Shown one piece after another: positions 16,938 to 25,598 of a stretch of 64,000 nt of DNA (the stretch's first letter is position 1; each line of letters begins with the position of its first letter). The notes beneath the pieces were generated by a model. It did no database searches. It saw nothing but the letters and a program-made list of their open reading frames with translations, and was not told the DNA's origin. The stretch comes from Schaedlerella arabinosiphila (GTDB lineage Bacteria; Bacillota; Clostridia; Lachnospirales; Lachnospiraceae): contig NZ_RHJS01000002.1 of the NCBI RefSeq assembly GCF_003885045.1, positions 5,945,302 through 6,009,301 on the forward strand, read 5' to 3'. Made by a program: the position numbers and the translations under genes.

Positions 16938-17855
16938 TTATTTTGTAACCAACTCCACTTCTACAGGCAGGGACTTTTCAACCTCTTCGCCTGCGATCAG
17001 CTTGATCGCCGTCAGGACAGCGGTCTCGCCCATCAGCTCCGGTTTCTGGGCAACCGTAGCCGTCATCCGTCCGGCTTCTACCTCATTTACCGCGTCGTCG
17101 GTGGCGTCGAAGCCGACCACCTTGATATCCTTCCGGGTGGCCGCGATTGCCTGCAGCGCTCCAAGGGCCATCTCGTCGTTGTGGGCAAATACGCCTTTGA
17201 TGGAAGAATCCGACTGGAGGATATTTTCCATAACGGTCATTCCCTCCGCGCGGTCGAAATTCGCGCTCTGGCTTGCCACAACGTCCAGATCCTTGTCTGC
17301 CGCTTCATGGAAGCCTGCGCCGCGGTCGATGGTAGCGGATGCCCCGGGAACCCCTTCCAGCTCCGCAACTTTCGCGCCTTTTCCAATCTGCTCGATGAGA
17401 TATTCCGTAGCCATCTTCGCACCGGCCACATTGTCGGACGCGATCTGGCAGTGTACGTCAACTCCGTTTACCACACGGTCAACGGAAATGACCTTGATGC
17501 CCTGGGAAAGCGCGTTCTGCACGGCAGGCGCAACCGCGTCGGAATCCACCGGATTGACGATCAGGACGCTGACGTTTCTGGAAATCAGGTCTTCGATGTC
17601 GTTCTGCTGTTTTGCGCTGTCGTCACCGGCATCCGCAACCGCCAGTTTTACACCTTCTTTTTCTGCGGCCGCCTCCGCGCCCTCAGCAAGAGATACGAAG
17701 AACGGGTTGTTCAGTGTGGAGACGGAAAGCCCGATGGAACCGTTTCCGGTGCTCTCCATGATCTCCCCTTCGCCATCGATGGTGATCGCGTTGCACCCTG
17801 CCAGGCTGAGTGCCATAGTTAATACCATCATGATACCTGCTATTTTTTTCAACAT
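16938..17855 (-). CDS. rbsB: Ribose ABC transporter substrate-binding lipoprotein
   Basis: The 305-residue protein has a lipoprotein signal (MLKKIAGIMMVLTMALSLAGCNA, lipobox LAGC) and a periplasmic-binding type 1 fold: LNNPFFVSLAEGAEAAA near the start, VNPVDSDAV, GFDATDDAVNEV and TVAQKP at the usual places. It is the last gene of the minus-strand rbsKDACB operon and binds D-ribose at the cell surface for RbsAC. Confidence 0.92.
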   Translation of the reverse strand: MLKKIAGIMMVLTMALSLAGCNAITIDGEGEIMESTGNGSIGLSVSTLNNPFFVSLAEGAEAAAEKEGVKLAVADAGDDSAKQQNDIEDLISRNVSVLIVNPVDSDAVAPAVQNALSQGIKVISVDRVVNGVDVHCQIASDNVAGAKMATEYLIEQIGKGAKVAELEGVPGASATIDRGAGFHEAADKDLDVVASQSANFDRAEGMTVMENILQSDSSIKGVFAHNDEMALGALQAIAATRKDIKVVGFDATDDAVNEVEAGRMTATVAQKPELMGETAVLTAIKLIAGEEVEKSLPVEVELVTK

Positions 17856-17879
17856 TTATTTTTTCCTCCTTCATGCTGC

Positions 17880-17900
17880 AGCCTGCATGCGCCGCAGGCT
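17880..17900 (-). other. Intercistronic hairpin before rbsB
   Basis: AGCCTGC (17880-17886) and GCAGGCT (17894-17900) form a stem in the 123-bp gap between rbsC and rbsB. Hairpins here often stabilise the highly expressed binding-protein message; that role is inferred. Confidence 0.4.
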
Positions 17901-17978
17901 ACCCTGTGTATGTATCGCTGATTTTTTGCGCATGTGTGTGAAGTGGCTGTGAATAGTAACAAACAATACGCCCCACCA

Positions 17979-18920
17979 TTATCTCTTGCGGTCCGACAGT
18001 ACGGCGATCAGGATGACGAACCCTTTGATTACGTCTTGATAGTAAGAGGATACGCCAAGGATGTTCAGGCCGTTGTTCAGCACCGCGATGATGAGCACGC
18101 CGATCAGTGTTCCGTAGATCTTTCCGCGTCCGCCGCTCATACTCGTACCGCCGAGGGCTACGGCCGCAATGGCGTCAAGCTCAAACCCGTCTCCAAGCTG
18201 GGGCTGTGCGGAACCGAGTCTTGAAAGCAGGATCAAACCGGACAGGGCGGACATAAAGCCGGAGATCGCGTACACGATGATTTTGGTTCTGTGGATGTTG
18301 ATTCCTGCAAGCTTCGCGCATTTCCAGTTGCTTCCTGTCGCGTAGACCGCCCGGCCGAAGGTGGTTTTGTTGAGCAGGAAATAAAAGCCGGCAAAGATCA
18401 GAAGCAGCAGGATGGCCGGAATGGGGACGCGGTAAAAATTCCCTCTTCCCAGCAGTTTGAGCACAAAGCTGTCTCCCAGGTTGGAGATCGGCTTTCCGCC
18501 TGTATAGATCATCGTAGCACCGCGGTAAACTGTCATGGTGATCAGGGTCGCAATGAACGCCTGCAGCCTTCCTTTTGTCACCAGAAGCCCGCTGACTGCG
18601 CCCAGCACGGTTCCGATTGCCAGAGCCAGAAGCATGGCGGCGCCGGCCGGAACCCCGCTGGAAATCATGCCTGCACAGAGTACGGTGCTTAAGGCAAGGA
18701 CAGAGCCGACAGACAGGTCGATGGCATCCGTCAGGATAACGCAGGTCATACCGAAGGCGATCAGCCCGTTGATCGAGGACTGGCGGAGCAGGGATAAAAA
18801 GTTGCTTCCTGTCCGAAATTCAGGGCTTATGATACTGATTCCGGCAACCAGCAGTACCAGCGCGATTAGGGCGCCCTGATCCTGCAGATGATCTGTTATT
18901 TTCTTCTTATTTGTTTCCAT
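17979..18920 (-). CDS. rbsC: Ribose ABC transporter permease
   Basis: A 313-residue multi-spanning permease of the BPD-type sugar family with the conserved AVALGGTSMSGGRGKIYGTLIGVLIIAVLNNGLNILG stretch near its C-terminus and IDLSVGSVLALS in the middle. Its ATG shares one base with the rbsA stop (TAATG), showing translational coupling. It forms the membrane channel of the ribose importer. Confidence 0.93.
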   Translation of the reverse strand: METNKKKITDHLQDQGALIALVLLVAGISIISPEFRTGSNFLSLLRQSSINGLIAFGMTCVILTDAIDLSVGSVLALSTVLCAGMISSGVPAGAAMLLALAIGTVLGAVSGLLVTKGRLQAFIATLITMTVYRGATMIYTGGKPISNLGDSFVLKLLGRGNFYRVPIPAILLLLIFAGFYFLLNKTTFGRAVYATGSNWKCAKLAGINIHRTKIIVYAISGFMSALSGLILLSRLGSAQPQLGDGFELDAIAAVALGGTSMSGGRGKIYGTLIGVLIIAVLNNGLNILGVSSYYQDVIKGFVILIAVLSDRKR

Positions 18921-20404
18921 TAAATTGTACCTCCTGTCGCTAATGTCATGATATTTTCCTGATTGGCTTCTTCTTTATAAACGATTCCTCTGACCAGGCC
19001 CTCGCGGACCACCATTACCCGGTCGCTCATGCCCAGGACTTCCGGCAGCTCGGAGGACACCATGATGATCGCCACCCCTTTTGCCGCCAGGTCGTTGATG
19101 ATGCTGTAAATCTCCTTTTTCGCGCCGATATCCACGCCCCGGGTGGGTTCGTCCAGGATCAGGATCTTCGGGTCTGTGTAGACCCATTTCGCGAATACGA
19201 CCTTCTGCTGGTTGCCGCCGCTTAAGTTGCTGCACTCATGGGACGGCCCGAAGCAGCGGATGCGCAGTTCTTCGATCCCTTTTGTCACCAGTTCCCGTTC
19301 CTTCTTCCGATCCAGCACATGATTGTTGGAAACGATGGGGAGGTTGGCCAGCGCAATGTTTTTCTCTATGCTTTCCTCCAGCATCAGCCCTTCTACCTTC
19401 CGGTCCTCGGTGATGAAGCCGATCCCGTTTCTCATGGCCTGGATGGGGGACTTGATCTGCACCTCTTTGCCGTTGATCTCGATTTTTCCGGATTCATAAG
19501 GGAGGTTGCCGAAAATGGCCTGCATAATCTCGGTTCTTCCCGCGCCCATCAGGCCGGACACTCCGAGAACCTCCCCGGCTTTCACCTCAAACTCCACATC
19601 CTGGAACACGCCTTTTTTGGTCAGGCCGCTGACCTTTAAGACAGTTTCTCCGATCTTGCAGTCGCGCTCCGGATAACGCTCCCCGATCTCACGTCCGATC
19701 ATCAGCTTGACGATCTCATTCATATTGGTCTCCGGAATATGTTTGGTTCCCACATAGGTACCGTCGCGCAGTACGCTGATCCTGTCGCACAGCTCAAAGA
19801 TTTCCTCCATTCTATGGGAAATATATACGATGGAGACTCCGGCTTTGCGCAGCGACTGGATCACTTCGAAGAGAACCACCGTCTCGCTCTGGGTCAGGGC
19901 GGCAGTGGGCTCATCCATGATGATGACCTTGGCGTCCACCATGAGGGCCTTGCAGATCTCAATCATCTGCTGCTGGCCTACGGACAGGTTGGACATGACC
20001 TCGCCAGGATCAATCCTGACGCCCAGCCGTCCCAGCGCTTCCGAGGCTTTCTGCCGCATGGCCTTCTGGTTGCAGAATCCGAACCTGTTTTTGATTTCTT
20101 TTCCCATAAATAAATTTTCTTCCACCGTCAGGTCAAATAATACGTTCAGTTCCTGGTGGATAAACACGATCCCCGCTTTTTCCGCTTCCTGCGGGTTCTT
20201 GTAGTTTACTTCCGCGCCGTCTACAATGACCGTCCCTTTGTCTTTCGTGTAGACGCCTGTTAAAATCTTCATCAGGGTAGACTTTCCGGCTCCGTTTTCA
20301 CCCATGAGCGCATGGACTTCCCCATGACCCAGGACAAATCCGGCATCCTTCAGCACCTGATTCGTTCCGAAGGATTTGTCAATCCCCTTCATTTCGATCT
20401 GCAT
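18920..20404 (-). CDS. rbsA: Ribose ABC transporter ATP-binding protein, double NBD
   Basis: The start at 20404 (MQIEMKGIDKSFG) is preceded by GGAGGAAA; an upstream in-frame ATG at 20446 has no good ribosome site. The 494-residue protein contains two nucleotide-binding halves: an intact N-terminal one (GENGAGKST, LSVGQQQMIEICKAL, IIMDEPTAALT) and a C-terminal one with a degenerate Walker A (GLMGAGRTEI) but clear LSGGNQQKVVFAKW and LILDEPTRGVD. This asymmetry is normal for RbsA/MglA proteins. It powers ribose import with RbsC. Confidence 0.93.
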   Translation of the reverse strand: MQIEMKGIDKSFGTNQVLKDAGFVLGHGEVHALMGENGAGKSTLMKILTGVYTKDKGTVIVDGAEVNYKNPQEAEKAGIVFIHQELNVLFDLTVEENLFMGKEIKNRFGFCNQKAMRQKASEALGRLGVRIDPGEVMSNLSVGQQQMIEICKALMVDAKVIIMDEPTAALTQSETVVLFEVIQSLRKAGVSIVYISHRMEEIFELCDRISVLRDGTYVGTKHIPETNMNEIVKLMIGREIGERYPERDCKIGETVLKVSGLTKKGVFQDVEFEVKAGEVLGVSGLMGAGRTEIMQAIFGNLPYESGKIEINGKEVQIKSPIQAMRNGIGFITEDRKVEGLMLEESIEKNIALANLPIVSNNHVLDRKKERELVTKGIEELRIRCFGPSHECSNLSGGNQQKVVFAKWVYTDPKILILDEPTRGVDIGAKKEIYSIINDLAAKGVAIIMVSSELPEVLGMSDRVMVVREGLVRGIVYKEEANQENIMTLATGGTI

Positions 20405-20464
20405 TTCATTTCCTCCTAGTATAATAATGTTGTCGCGGGATGGCATTCGAAAATGCCTTTTTCT

Positions 20465-20872
20465 TTAAAACAGGCAGGCAGACTGCAGGATGATGTTGGC
20501 GTAGGGGGTTGTTTCCCCTGTTCGGATGACCGCCCTGCATGACTTCGTACGTGCCTTTAACTCCGCGTGGGATACGTATTCGACCTGGCATGCCGTATCC
20601 ATCTGTTCTACCAGTTCCAGGATTTCTTTTAGAACCGCCGGGTTCTGCTCACGGATTTCCTCCGCAAGAACCACCTTTTCGATCTTCATTTCCTTTTCCA
20701 CTTCCCTCAGCACTTCCATGAAGGAGGGAACGCCCAGCTTCAGCGCAAGGTCGATGCGTTCCGTCTCGTCCGGGATCGGGAGGCCGCAGTCCCCGACTGC
20801 CAGCGTATCCGTATGTCCCATATAGGACAGAACCCTTGAAATATCCGCGTTTATAATTCCGTTTTTCTTCAT
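20465..20872 (-). CDS. rbsD: D-ribose pyranase
   Basis: Start MKKNGIINADIS at 20872 with a GGGAGGTAGC ribosome site; the open frame extends upstream but the family begins here. The 135-residue protein has the RbsD marks SYMGHTDTLAVGDCGLPIP at residues 15-35 and RTGETTPYANIILQSA at the C-terminus. It interconverts beta-pyranose and beta-furanose forms of ribose so that RbsK can phosphorylate them. It lies between rbsK and rbsA as in Bacillus subtilis. Confidence 0.92.
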   Translation of the reverse strand: MKKNGIINADISRVLSYMGHTDTLAVGDCGLPIPDETERIDLALKLGVPSFMEVLREVEKEMKIEKVVLAEEIREQNPAVLKEILELVEQMDTACQVEYVSHAELKARTKSCRAVIRTGETTPYANIILQSACLF

Positions 20873-20933
20873 ATTGCTACCTCCCAGATTTGTAACCAAT
20901 TTGCGAAGCAAATTGATTGCTTAACATGTGATC

Positions 20934-21827
20934 CTATTGATTCTCCATTGCAGCCATGACTTCTTCGCGGGTCGGCATTCCGCCCTGCGCTCCGAACTTT
21001 TCCGTGGACAGGCCGGCCGCCGTATTGGCAAATGCGAGAGCCTCCGGGAGCTCTTTTCCCTCGGTGACAGCTACGGTGAACGCTCCGTTCAAAGTGTCTC
21101 CGGCTCCGGTGGTATCTACGACATTCGCTTTTCTCGCGGGCACCAGGATGACCTGACCGCTTTTCAGACAGGTGCTGACGCCCCGGGAGCCCTGTGTGAT
21201 CACCAGCTTTTCCGGATATCTCTTCATCATCTCCTCAAACGAAATGTCTCTGCCGAACAGGATCACGGCTTCATGCTCGTTGGGGGTCAGGTATGTAACC
21301 TTTTCCAGAATTTCCTGCTTCACCGGCCGCGCGGGACCCGGATTCAGGACGACCTTGACGCCGTTTTCAGCACAGAGGGCGATGACATACTCGACTGTCT
21401 CCTGGGGGATCTCATGCTGGAGCAGGACGATCTCGCACTCCAGAAGGGAATCCTTCACTTCGTTCACGTAGTCGATATTGACATGGTCGTTTGTGCCTGC
21501 AACGACTATGATCGTATTGTCGTTGTCCCCAACCGTGATCATGGCCAGCCCGGTGGGCACCCCTGTAACCGTCTTGATGCATTTTGTCTCAACGCCTGTG
21601 TCCTGCAGGTTCTTTAACAGGCTTGCACCTGCCGCGTCGTCTCCTACGCATCCGAACATCTCGACCTCTGCCCCCAGCTTTGCCATGGCAACCGCCTGAT
21701 TCGCACCTTTTCCGCCTGGAATATACTTCAGATCCCAGCCCTTGAGTGTCTCTCCTTTGAGAGGAATCCGCTCTGCCTTCACCGTCATGTCCATGTTAAT
21801 GCTTCCGACTACTCCGATCTTTCCCAT
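20934..21827 (-). CDS. rbsK: Ribokinase
   Basis: A 297-residue PfkB-family kinase: substrate motif GSINMDMTVKAERIP at the start, GGKGANQAVAMAKLGA at about residues 38-53, and the catalytic/anion-hole motif VDTTGAGDTLNGAF with its Asp base near residue 240. It phosphorylates ribose at C5. It is the first gene of the operon, behind an AAGGAGGT ribosome site and a promoter at 21863-21890. Confidence 0.93.
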   Translation of the reverse strand: MGKIGVVGSINMDMTVKAERIPLKGETLKGWDLKYIPGGKGANQAVAMAKLGAEVEMFGCVGDDAAGASLLKNLQDTGVETKCIKTVTGVPTGLAMITVGDNDNTIIVVAGTNDHVNIDYVNEVKDSLLECEIVLLQHEIPQETVEYVIALCAENGVKVVLNPGPARPVKQEILEKVTYLTPNEHEAVILFGRDISFEEMMKRYPEKLVITQGSRGVSTCLKSGQVILVPARKANVVDTTGAGDTLNGAFTVAVTEGKELPEALAFANTAAGLSTEKFGAQGGMPTREEVMAAMENQ

Positions 21828-21862
21828 GATTTTGTACCTCCTTTTTGAATTGTATAATCTGC

Positions 21863-21890
21863 ATTATAAACTTTTATATAAAATTTTCAA
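21863..21890 (-). promoter_or_regulatory. rbs operon promoter with overlapping AT-rich operator candidate
   Basis: On the minus strand TTGAAA (complement of 21885-21890), 16 bp, TATAAT (complement of 21863-21868), close to the rbsK ATG. The 16-mer TTTTATATAAAATTTT (21872-21887) fills the spacer and reaches into the -35 box. The same 16-mer recurs at 22044-22059, so it is a candidate repressor site for the LacI-type gene upstream. Confidence 0.6.
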
Positions 21891-22039
21891 TAGTTTTTTA
21901 TAATATTTTTTGATAAAAATTAAAATTTGTTTATATATGATAAAAATAGATGAAAAAAATTGTGCAAAATTACCATGGATATATCTGCTGTTATGGAAAA
22001 GGATATATGGAAAGAATTTTTAGAATAAAAAATAGAATA

Positions 22040-22059
22040 AAAATTTTATATAAAATTTT
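22040..22059. promoter_or_regulatory. 20-bp perfect palindrome, distal rbs operator candidate
   Basis: AAAATTTTATATAAAATTTT is its own reverse complement. It contains the 16-mer found over the rbs promoter 172 bp away. Two matching sites around a LacI-family promoter fit repression by DNA looping. It lacks the central CG of most LacI-family operators, so chance in this AT-rich gap is the alternative. Confidence 0.4.
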
Positions 22060-22104
22060 ATAAAATTTTGGCTGTGGGAGAGATTTGAGCGTATATTTCT
22101 GGAC

Positions 22105-22141
22105 AAAAAAAGGCCGCCGCATTTTGCTGGATGCGGCAGCC
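22105..22141 (-). terminator. Terminator of the LacI-family gene
   Basis: On the minus strand GGCTGCCGCAT pairs with ATGCGGCGGCC (forward arms 22112-22122 and 22131-22141, one G-U), followed by seven T (22105-22111 as A). It separates the regulator gene from rbsK. Confidence 0.8.
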
Positions 22142-22243
22142 TTGTCTTGTCGTTTGTATCTGTTCCGGCCATACCGGATCGAATTTGATCGGTTCCTTCC
22201 GGCCATTTGGAATCCATCCCCGGACTGTATGAACACAGAGCTC

Positions 22244-23248
22244 TTAGCCTGTAATTTCTTTCACGCTTCCACGTTCTATAAAATCCGCACAGACCTGGAT
22301 TTTCACCTTTGCCTTACTGTCAGTCCTGTCCGCCGAGAGCAGTTCGCGGACCGCCCTGGCCCCCAGCTCCTGCTTGTATACGTGGACCGTAGACAGAGGC
22401 GGATCAGAAACCATCCCATAGGCCACATTGTCAAAGCCGATGACCGATATATCTCCGGGTATGTCGTAACCGTATTCTTTCATGGCCTGCATACTTCCGA
22501 TTGCAATCACGTCGGTATCCGCAAAAAATGCCGTGGGCAGTTCTTTCGCATGATCCAGGTACTCCTTCATCTTCTGATACGCAGTTTCGATTTTGGTGCC
22601 CACCGTTGCGGTATATTCCGGCTTCGCGGGGAGTCCATGCTGATTCATCACCTGGCGATAGCCTGCCTCTCGGGAACGGAATGCCTGTATCCGAAATTCT
22701 CCGCGCAGGTAACCGATCTTAGTATGCCCTTTTTCTACCAGATATTCCACGGCTCCGGCGGCGGCGTCCATATCATTGACCAGTACGCTGTCAAAGGCAT
22801 ATTTGTCGCAGCGTCCATCCAACAGTATGATCCGGTTTTTCGCGCCGGCATAGGGTTCATAATCCTCCTCGAGCATCTCTGTCCCGAGAAGCACCACCGC
22901 GCTCTGCATGTCCGACAGAATGTCGTAAAGCTGTTCCTGATAATCCGGATCATGGATGTCCACATAACAGAATACCGTTTCATAGCCCATGAGCTTTGCC
23001 TGGTGCTCTACGCCTTCGATCACGGAGGGGTGAAAGGTGCTGTCATCGATGATCAGCCCATTCCTCCGGAATATCACAAACCGGATCTTCGTGATCTCCT
23101 CGTCCACGCGGTAGCCCAGTTCTTCCGCAACCTTTAATATCTTTTCGGCAGTCTCCTTATTCACTCCTTTTTTGCGGTTCAGCGCATTGGAGACCGTAGA
23201 CATGGAAAATCCGGTTTCCTCGCTGATTTTACGAATATTTACCTTCAT
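22244..23248 (-). CDS. rbsR: LacI-family regulator, probable ribose repressor
   Basis: The 334-residue protein opens with a LacI helix-turn-helix (NIRKISEETGFSMSTVSNALNRKKGVN) and continues with a type 1 periplasmic-binding-like effector domain (VIGFDNVAYGMVSDPPLSTVHV near the end). It lies directly upstream of rbsK in the same direction, as rbsR does in Bacillus. Unlike B. subtilis it has its own terminator, so it is transcribed apart. The gene name rests on position; a role with another sugar is possible. Confidence 0.75.
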   Translation of the reverse strand: MKVNIRKISEETGFSMSTVSNALNRKKGVNKETAEKILKVAEELGYRVDEEITKIRFVIFRRNGLIIDDSTFHPSVIEGVEHQAKLMGYETVFCYVDIHDPDYQEQLYDILSDMQSAVVLLGTEMLEEDYEPYAGAKNRIILLDGRCDKYAFDSVLVNDMDAAAGAVEYLVEKGHTKIGYLRGEFRIQAFRSREAGYRQVMNQHGLPAKPEYTATVGTKIETAYQKMKEYLDHAKELPTAFFADTDVIAIGSMQAMKEYGYDIPGDISVIGFDNVAYGMVSDPPLSTVHVYKQELGARAVRELLSADRTDSKAKVKIQVCADFIERGSVKEITG

Positions 23249-23281
23249 GCTCTATCTGTCCTCTCGCTTCAAGTAAATATT

Positions 23282-23290
23282 ATTATAGCA
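23282..23290 (-). promoter_or_regulatory. Extended -10 element before the LacI-family gene
   Basis: On the minus strand TGCTATAAT (complement of 23282-23290) is an extended -10 element 33 bp before the ATG. No convincing -35 is visible at 17 bp. Confidence 0.45.
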
Positions 23291-23338
23291 TACTCAAAAA
23301 ATTTTTGGAAAAGATTTTTGCGGTACGGGCGGAACTTT

Positions 23339-23536
23339 TTCCAGCTGTGCGGTTGCAATCCGACAGGTCGTTTACATGCAATTTATTGCAATGGAAATGA
23401 CCTGTCGGATTAGCAACCCATTTATTAATGAGCAAAATGTGGCTGCGTTAGCAGACACAAGAGTGCGTTAGCACGGATTTTGCGAATGGATGAATGGGTT
23501 GGATACTCTTTAGAGTATCCAACCGCACAGCTGGAA
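23339..23536. repeat. Family B palindrome interrupted by a 141-bp insert
   Basis: TTCCAGCTGTGCGGTTG (23339-23355) pairs with CAACCGCACAGCTGGAA (23520-23536). In the intact family member at 62222-62272 these arms continue straight into GGATGCTC-loop-GAGCATCC. Here the left arm breaks after GGTTG, a 141-bp block follows (23356-23496), and the palindrome resumes with a second GGTTG at 23497. The block itself contains a hairpin (AATCCGACAGGTC 23357-23369 with GACCTGTCGGATT 23399-23411). The GGTTG duplication looks like a target-site duplication. Confidence 0.65.
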
Positions 23537-23559
23537 CTTTTTTCGAAAAATAATCGCTG

Positions 23560-24195
23560 CTATGAAAAGGCAACCAGCATAGAAACAATAAAATTACCTG
23601 TGCCATGCAGCAGAATACTCGGAAGAATGGAGCCGTTGAAGAGCTTCTCATTTAAACATCCCAACAATAACGCGCCCATTCCGGTAAAAATAAAAACTAA
23701 GGTATGATACCACAATCCTACATCCAGTCCCGCTATCACATAAAGTATATTGTGCATCAGTCCGAACAGAACCGCCTGCAAAAGAACCCCTTTCACGATT
23801 CCTGCCTTGCTGCAGAACCGTTTGCATAAAAAACCTCTGTACAAAATTTCTTCCGCTACGCCATTAGCGATAAAATTTTGGATGAAAGCCGGCAGGATGG
23901 CAGCAGCTCCGATTCCTGCAAAAACATTGCCGGATATAGAAGAACTGTCTTCTATGTATTCCAGTGTTTTGGGATCGATAAACTGTGTAAAATCAAAATT
24001 ATAAAAGAAGTAATATAAAACTGCAAAAGCGAGCAGTACATACCATTTGGTTTTTAACTGGGGTTTGTAAAGCCCGACCCACTGAAAAAATCCTTCTTCC
24101 TTTCGGTGTCTGAAAAACCACCAGGCCGCAGGCACGGATGAAAATAAAATCAAATTTACAAACATTGTGGTTATGCTAGATATGACAAGTTCCAA
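23560..24195 (-). CDS. CPBP-family intramembrane glutamic protease
   Basis: A TTG start at 24195 is chosen: AAGGAGGG lies 8 bases upstream, and the preceding in-frame codons back to 24483 read through repeat DNA and resemble no protein. This gives 211 residues with several membrane helices and the CPBP/CAAX motif pattern NGVAEEILYRGFL (EExxxR) and LFGLMHNILYVI (His in a later helix). Family members cleave within membranes or support bacteriocin immunity. It stands alone, flanked on both sides by palindromic repeats, so its partner is unknown. Confidence 0.78.
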   Translation of the reverse strand: MELVISSITTMFVNLILFSSVPAAWWFFRHRKEEGFFQWVGLYKPQLKTKWYVLLAFAVLYYFFYNFDFTQFIDPKTLEYIEDSSSISGNVFAGIGAAAILPAFIQNFIANGVAEEILYRGFLCKRFCSKAGIVKGVLLQAVLFGLMHNILYVIAGLDVGLWYHTLVFIFTGMGALLLGCLNEKLFNGSILPSILLHGTGNFIVSMLVAFS

Positions 24196-24218
24196 GACAA
24201 GTCCCTCCTTAAATTTTT

Positions 24219-24234
24219 CCAACCGTACAGCCGG
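24219..24234. repeat. Half copy of family B repeat
   Basis: CCAACCGTACAGCCGG is the right arm of the family B palindrome (compare 62249-62272) without its left arm. It is followed by AAATTTTTTGG as in other copies. Confidence 0.5.
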
Positions 24235-24310
24235 AAATTTTTTGGTTCCCGCGAAGCAACGAGCCAAGTAGCCATGCTTGCATGGATATTTGGCGACTGC
24301 CGCGAGGGTC

Positions 24311-24340
24311 AAAGACACCGTAGCTTGCTGCGGGGTCTTT
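24311..24340. repeat. Stem-loop resembling the family A hairpin
   Basis: AAAGACACCGTA and TGCGGGGTCTTT form a 12-bp stem with two mismatches around the six-base loop GCTTGC. The loop size and composition match the hairpins at 27181 and 63241. No GTTACTGTTCAC word is adjacent here. The rest of the 24196-24476 gap shows no gene. Confidence 0.45.
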
Positions 24341-24476
24341 GGTTTCTGGAATGAATCCTTGGTTATATTATCATAACGGCCCTGATATGGCAACCCGTCC
24401 ATGTTACAGGTCACGCCTGACCGGTCTCGAACTGTAATCCATATATTCATCCGAGCATCAGAAATATTTTTGTGTA

Positions 24477-24505
24477 TTGACAAAATGATATTAAAATGAT
24501 ATCAT
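24477..24505 (+). promoter_or_regulatory. Promoter of the SPFH operon with overlapping dyad
   Basis: TTGACA (24477-24482), 17 bp, TATCAT (24500-24505). The palindrome ATGATATCAT overlaps the -10 box, a good place for a repressor; the small ribbon-helix-helix protein of the same operon is one candidate. Confidence 0.65.
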
Positions 24506-24572
24506 ATCACTATCAAAACTAATTGGCTTTTTTTCAGGCATAAGAGTCGGGAAGGCGAGGAGGACATGTGAC

Positions 24573-25595
24573 ATGAAAGAAAAGGTATTGAAAAACAAGA
24601 AAAACGGTATCGCGATGCTGCTGCTTTTTTTACTGCTCTATATAGCGGCAATCGCAGGTACCGTTGTGGGCGGGATCATCATTTCCAGGAAGGGACTTCC
24701 GATCCTGCTGATCATCAGCTGTATCTGGCTGGCGGTGGGATGGATTCCGTTCTGCGGCCTGAAAGTATTGAAGCCTCAGGAGGCCCTTGTACTGACGCTG
24801 TTTGGAAAATATGTGGGAACCCTGAAGGAAGAGGGCTTCTACTACGTGAACCCATTTTGCGCCAGCGTGAATCCGGCGGCCAAGACTAAGCTGAGCCAGA
24901 GCGGGGATGTGGACAGAGGCGCACGGAAAGCATTTTCCATTTCCATGGAAGGCACTAACGTACAGGGAGAGACGCCGGCCAGCAATAAGATTTCCCTCAA
25001 GGTCATGACCCTGAACAACAGCCGCCAGAAGATCAACGACTGCCTGGGCAATCCGGTGGAGATCGGGATCGCGGTGATGTGGAAGGTGACCGATACGGCG
25101 AAGGCAGTGTTCAACGTAGACAACTACAAAGAATATCTTTCCCTCCAGTGCGACAGCGCCCTCCGGGATATTGTCCGTATTTATCCCTACGACGTGGCTC
25201 CCAATGTGGATACCACCGGGGACGGCGTGGCGGACGAAGGCAGCCTGCGGGGCTCCAGCGAGGTGGTGGCCAACCGGATTCGGGAGCAGATCCAGCAGAA
25301 GGTAAGGGACGCCGGCCTGGAGATCCTTGAGGCACGCATCACTCACCTGGCCTACGCGCCGGAGATTGCGTCGGTGATGCTCCAGAGGCAGCAGGCTTCC
25401 GCGGTTGTGGATGCAAGGAAAATGATCGTGGACGGTGCGGTCGGCATGGTAGAGATGGCGCTGAACCGTTTGAATGAGAATCATATGGTGGAACTGGATG
25501 AGGAAAGAAAGGCGGCTATGGTTTCCAATATGCTGGTGGTGCTCTGCGGCAATCATGACGCGCAGCCCATTGTAAATGCAGGAAGCCTGTATTAA
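24573..25595 (+). CDS. SPFH/band-7 domain membrane protein
   Basis: The 340-residue protein has two N-terminal membrane helices (about residues 12-35 and 42-60) and then a band-7 domain beginning LKPQEALVLTLFGKYVGTLKEEGFYYVNPF, followed by a helical tail (RQQASAVVDARKMIVDGAVGMVEMAL). SPFH proteins of the stomatin/flotillin group oligomerise on membranes and organise microdomains or protease partners. The closest family type is the clostridial SPFH protein next to a short Arc-like gene. Only 3 bases separate it from that gene. Confidence 0.85.
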   Translation: MKEKVLKNKKNGIAMLLLFLLLYIAAIAGTVVGGIIISRKGLPILLIISCIWLAVGWIPFCGLKVLKPQEALVLTLFGKYVGTLKEEGFYYVNPFCASVNPAAKTKLSQSGDVDRGARKAFSISMEGTNVQGETPASNKISLKVMTLNNSRQKINDCLGNPVEIGIAVMWKVTDTAKAVFNVDNYKEYLSLQCDSALRDIVRIYPYDVAPNVDTTGDGVADEGSLRGSSEVVANRIREQIQQKVRDAGLEILEARITHLAYAPEIASVMLQRQQASAVVDARKMIVDGAVGMVEMALNRLNENHMVELDEERKAAMVSNMLVVLCGNHDAQPIVNAGSLY

Positions 25596-25598
25596 AAT

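Noticed and set aside
16900..17952. Two overlapping plus-strand open frames over rbsB
   Set aside because: They run through the rbs terminator and antisense to rbsB; no start context.
23448..23651. Short minus-strand open frame across the split palindrome
   Set aside because: It reads through repeat DNA and the 3' end of the CPBP gene; no ribosome site or motif.
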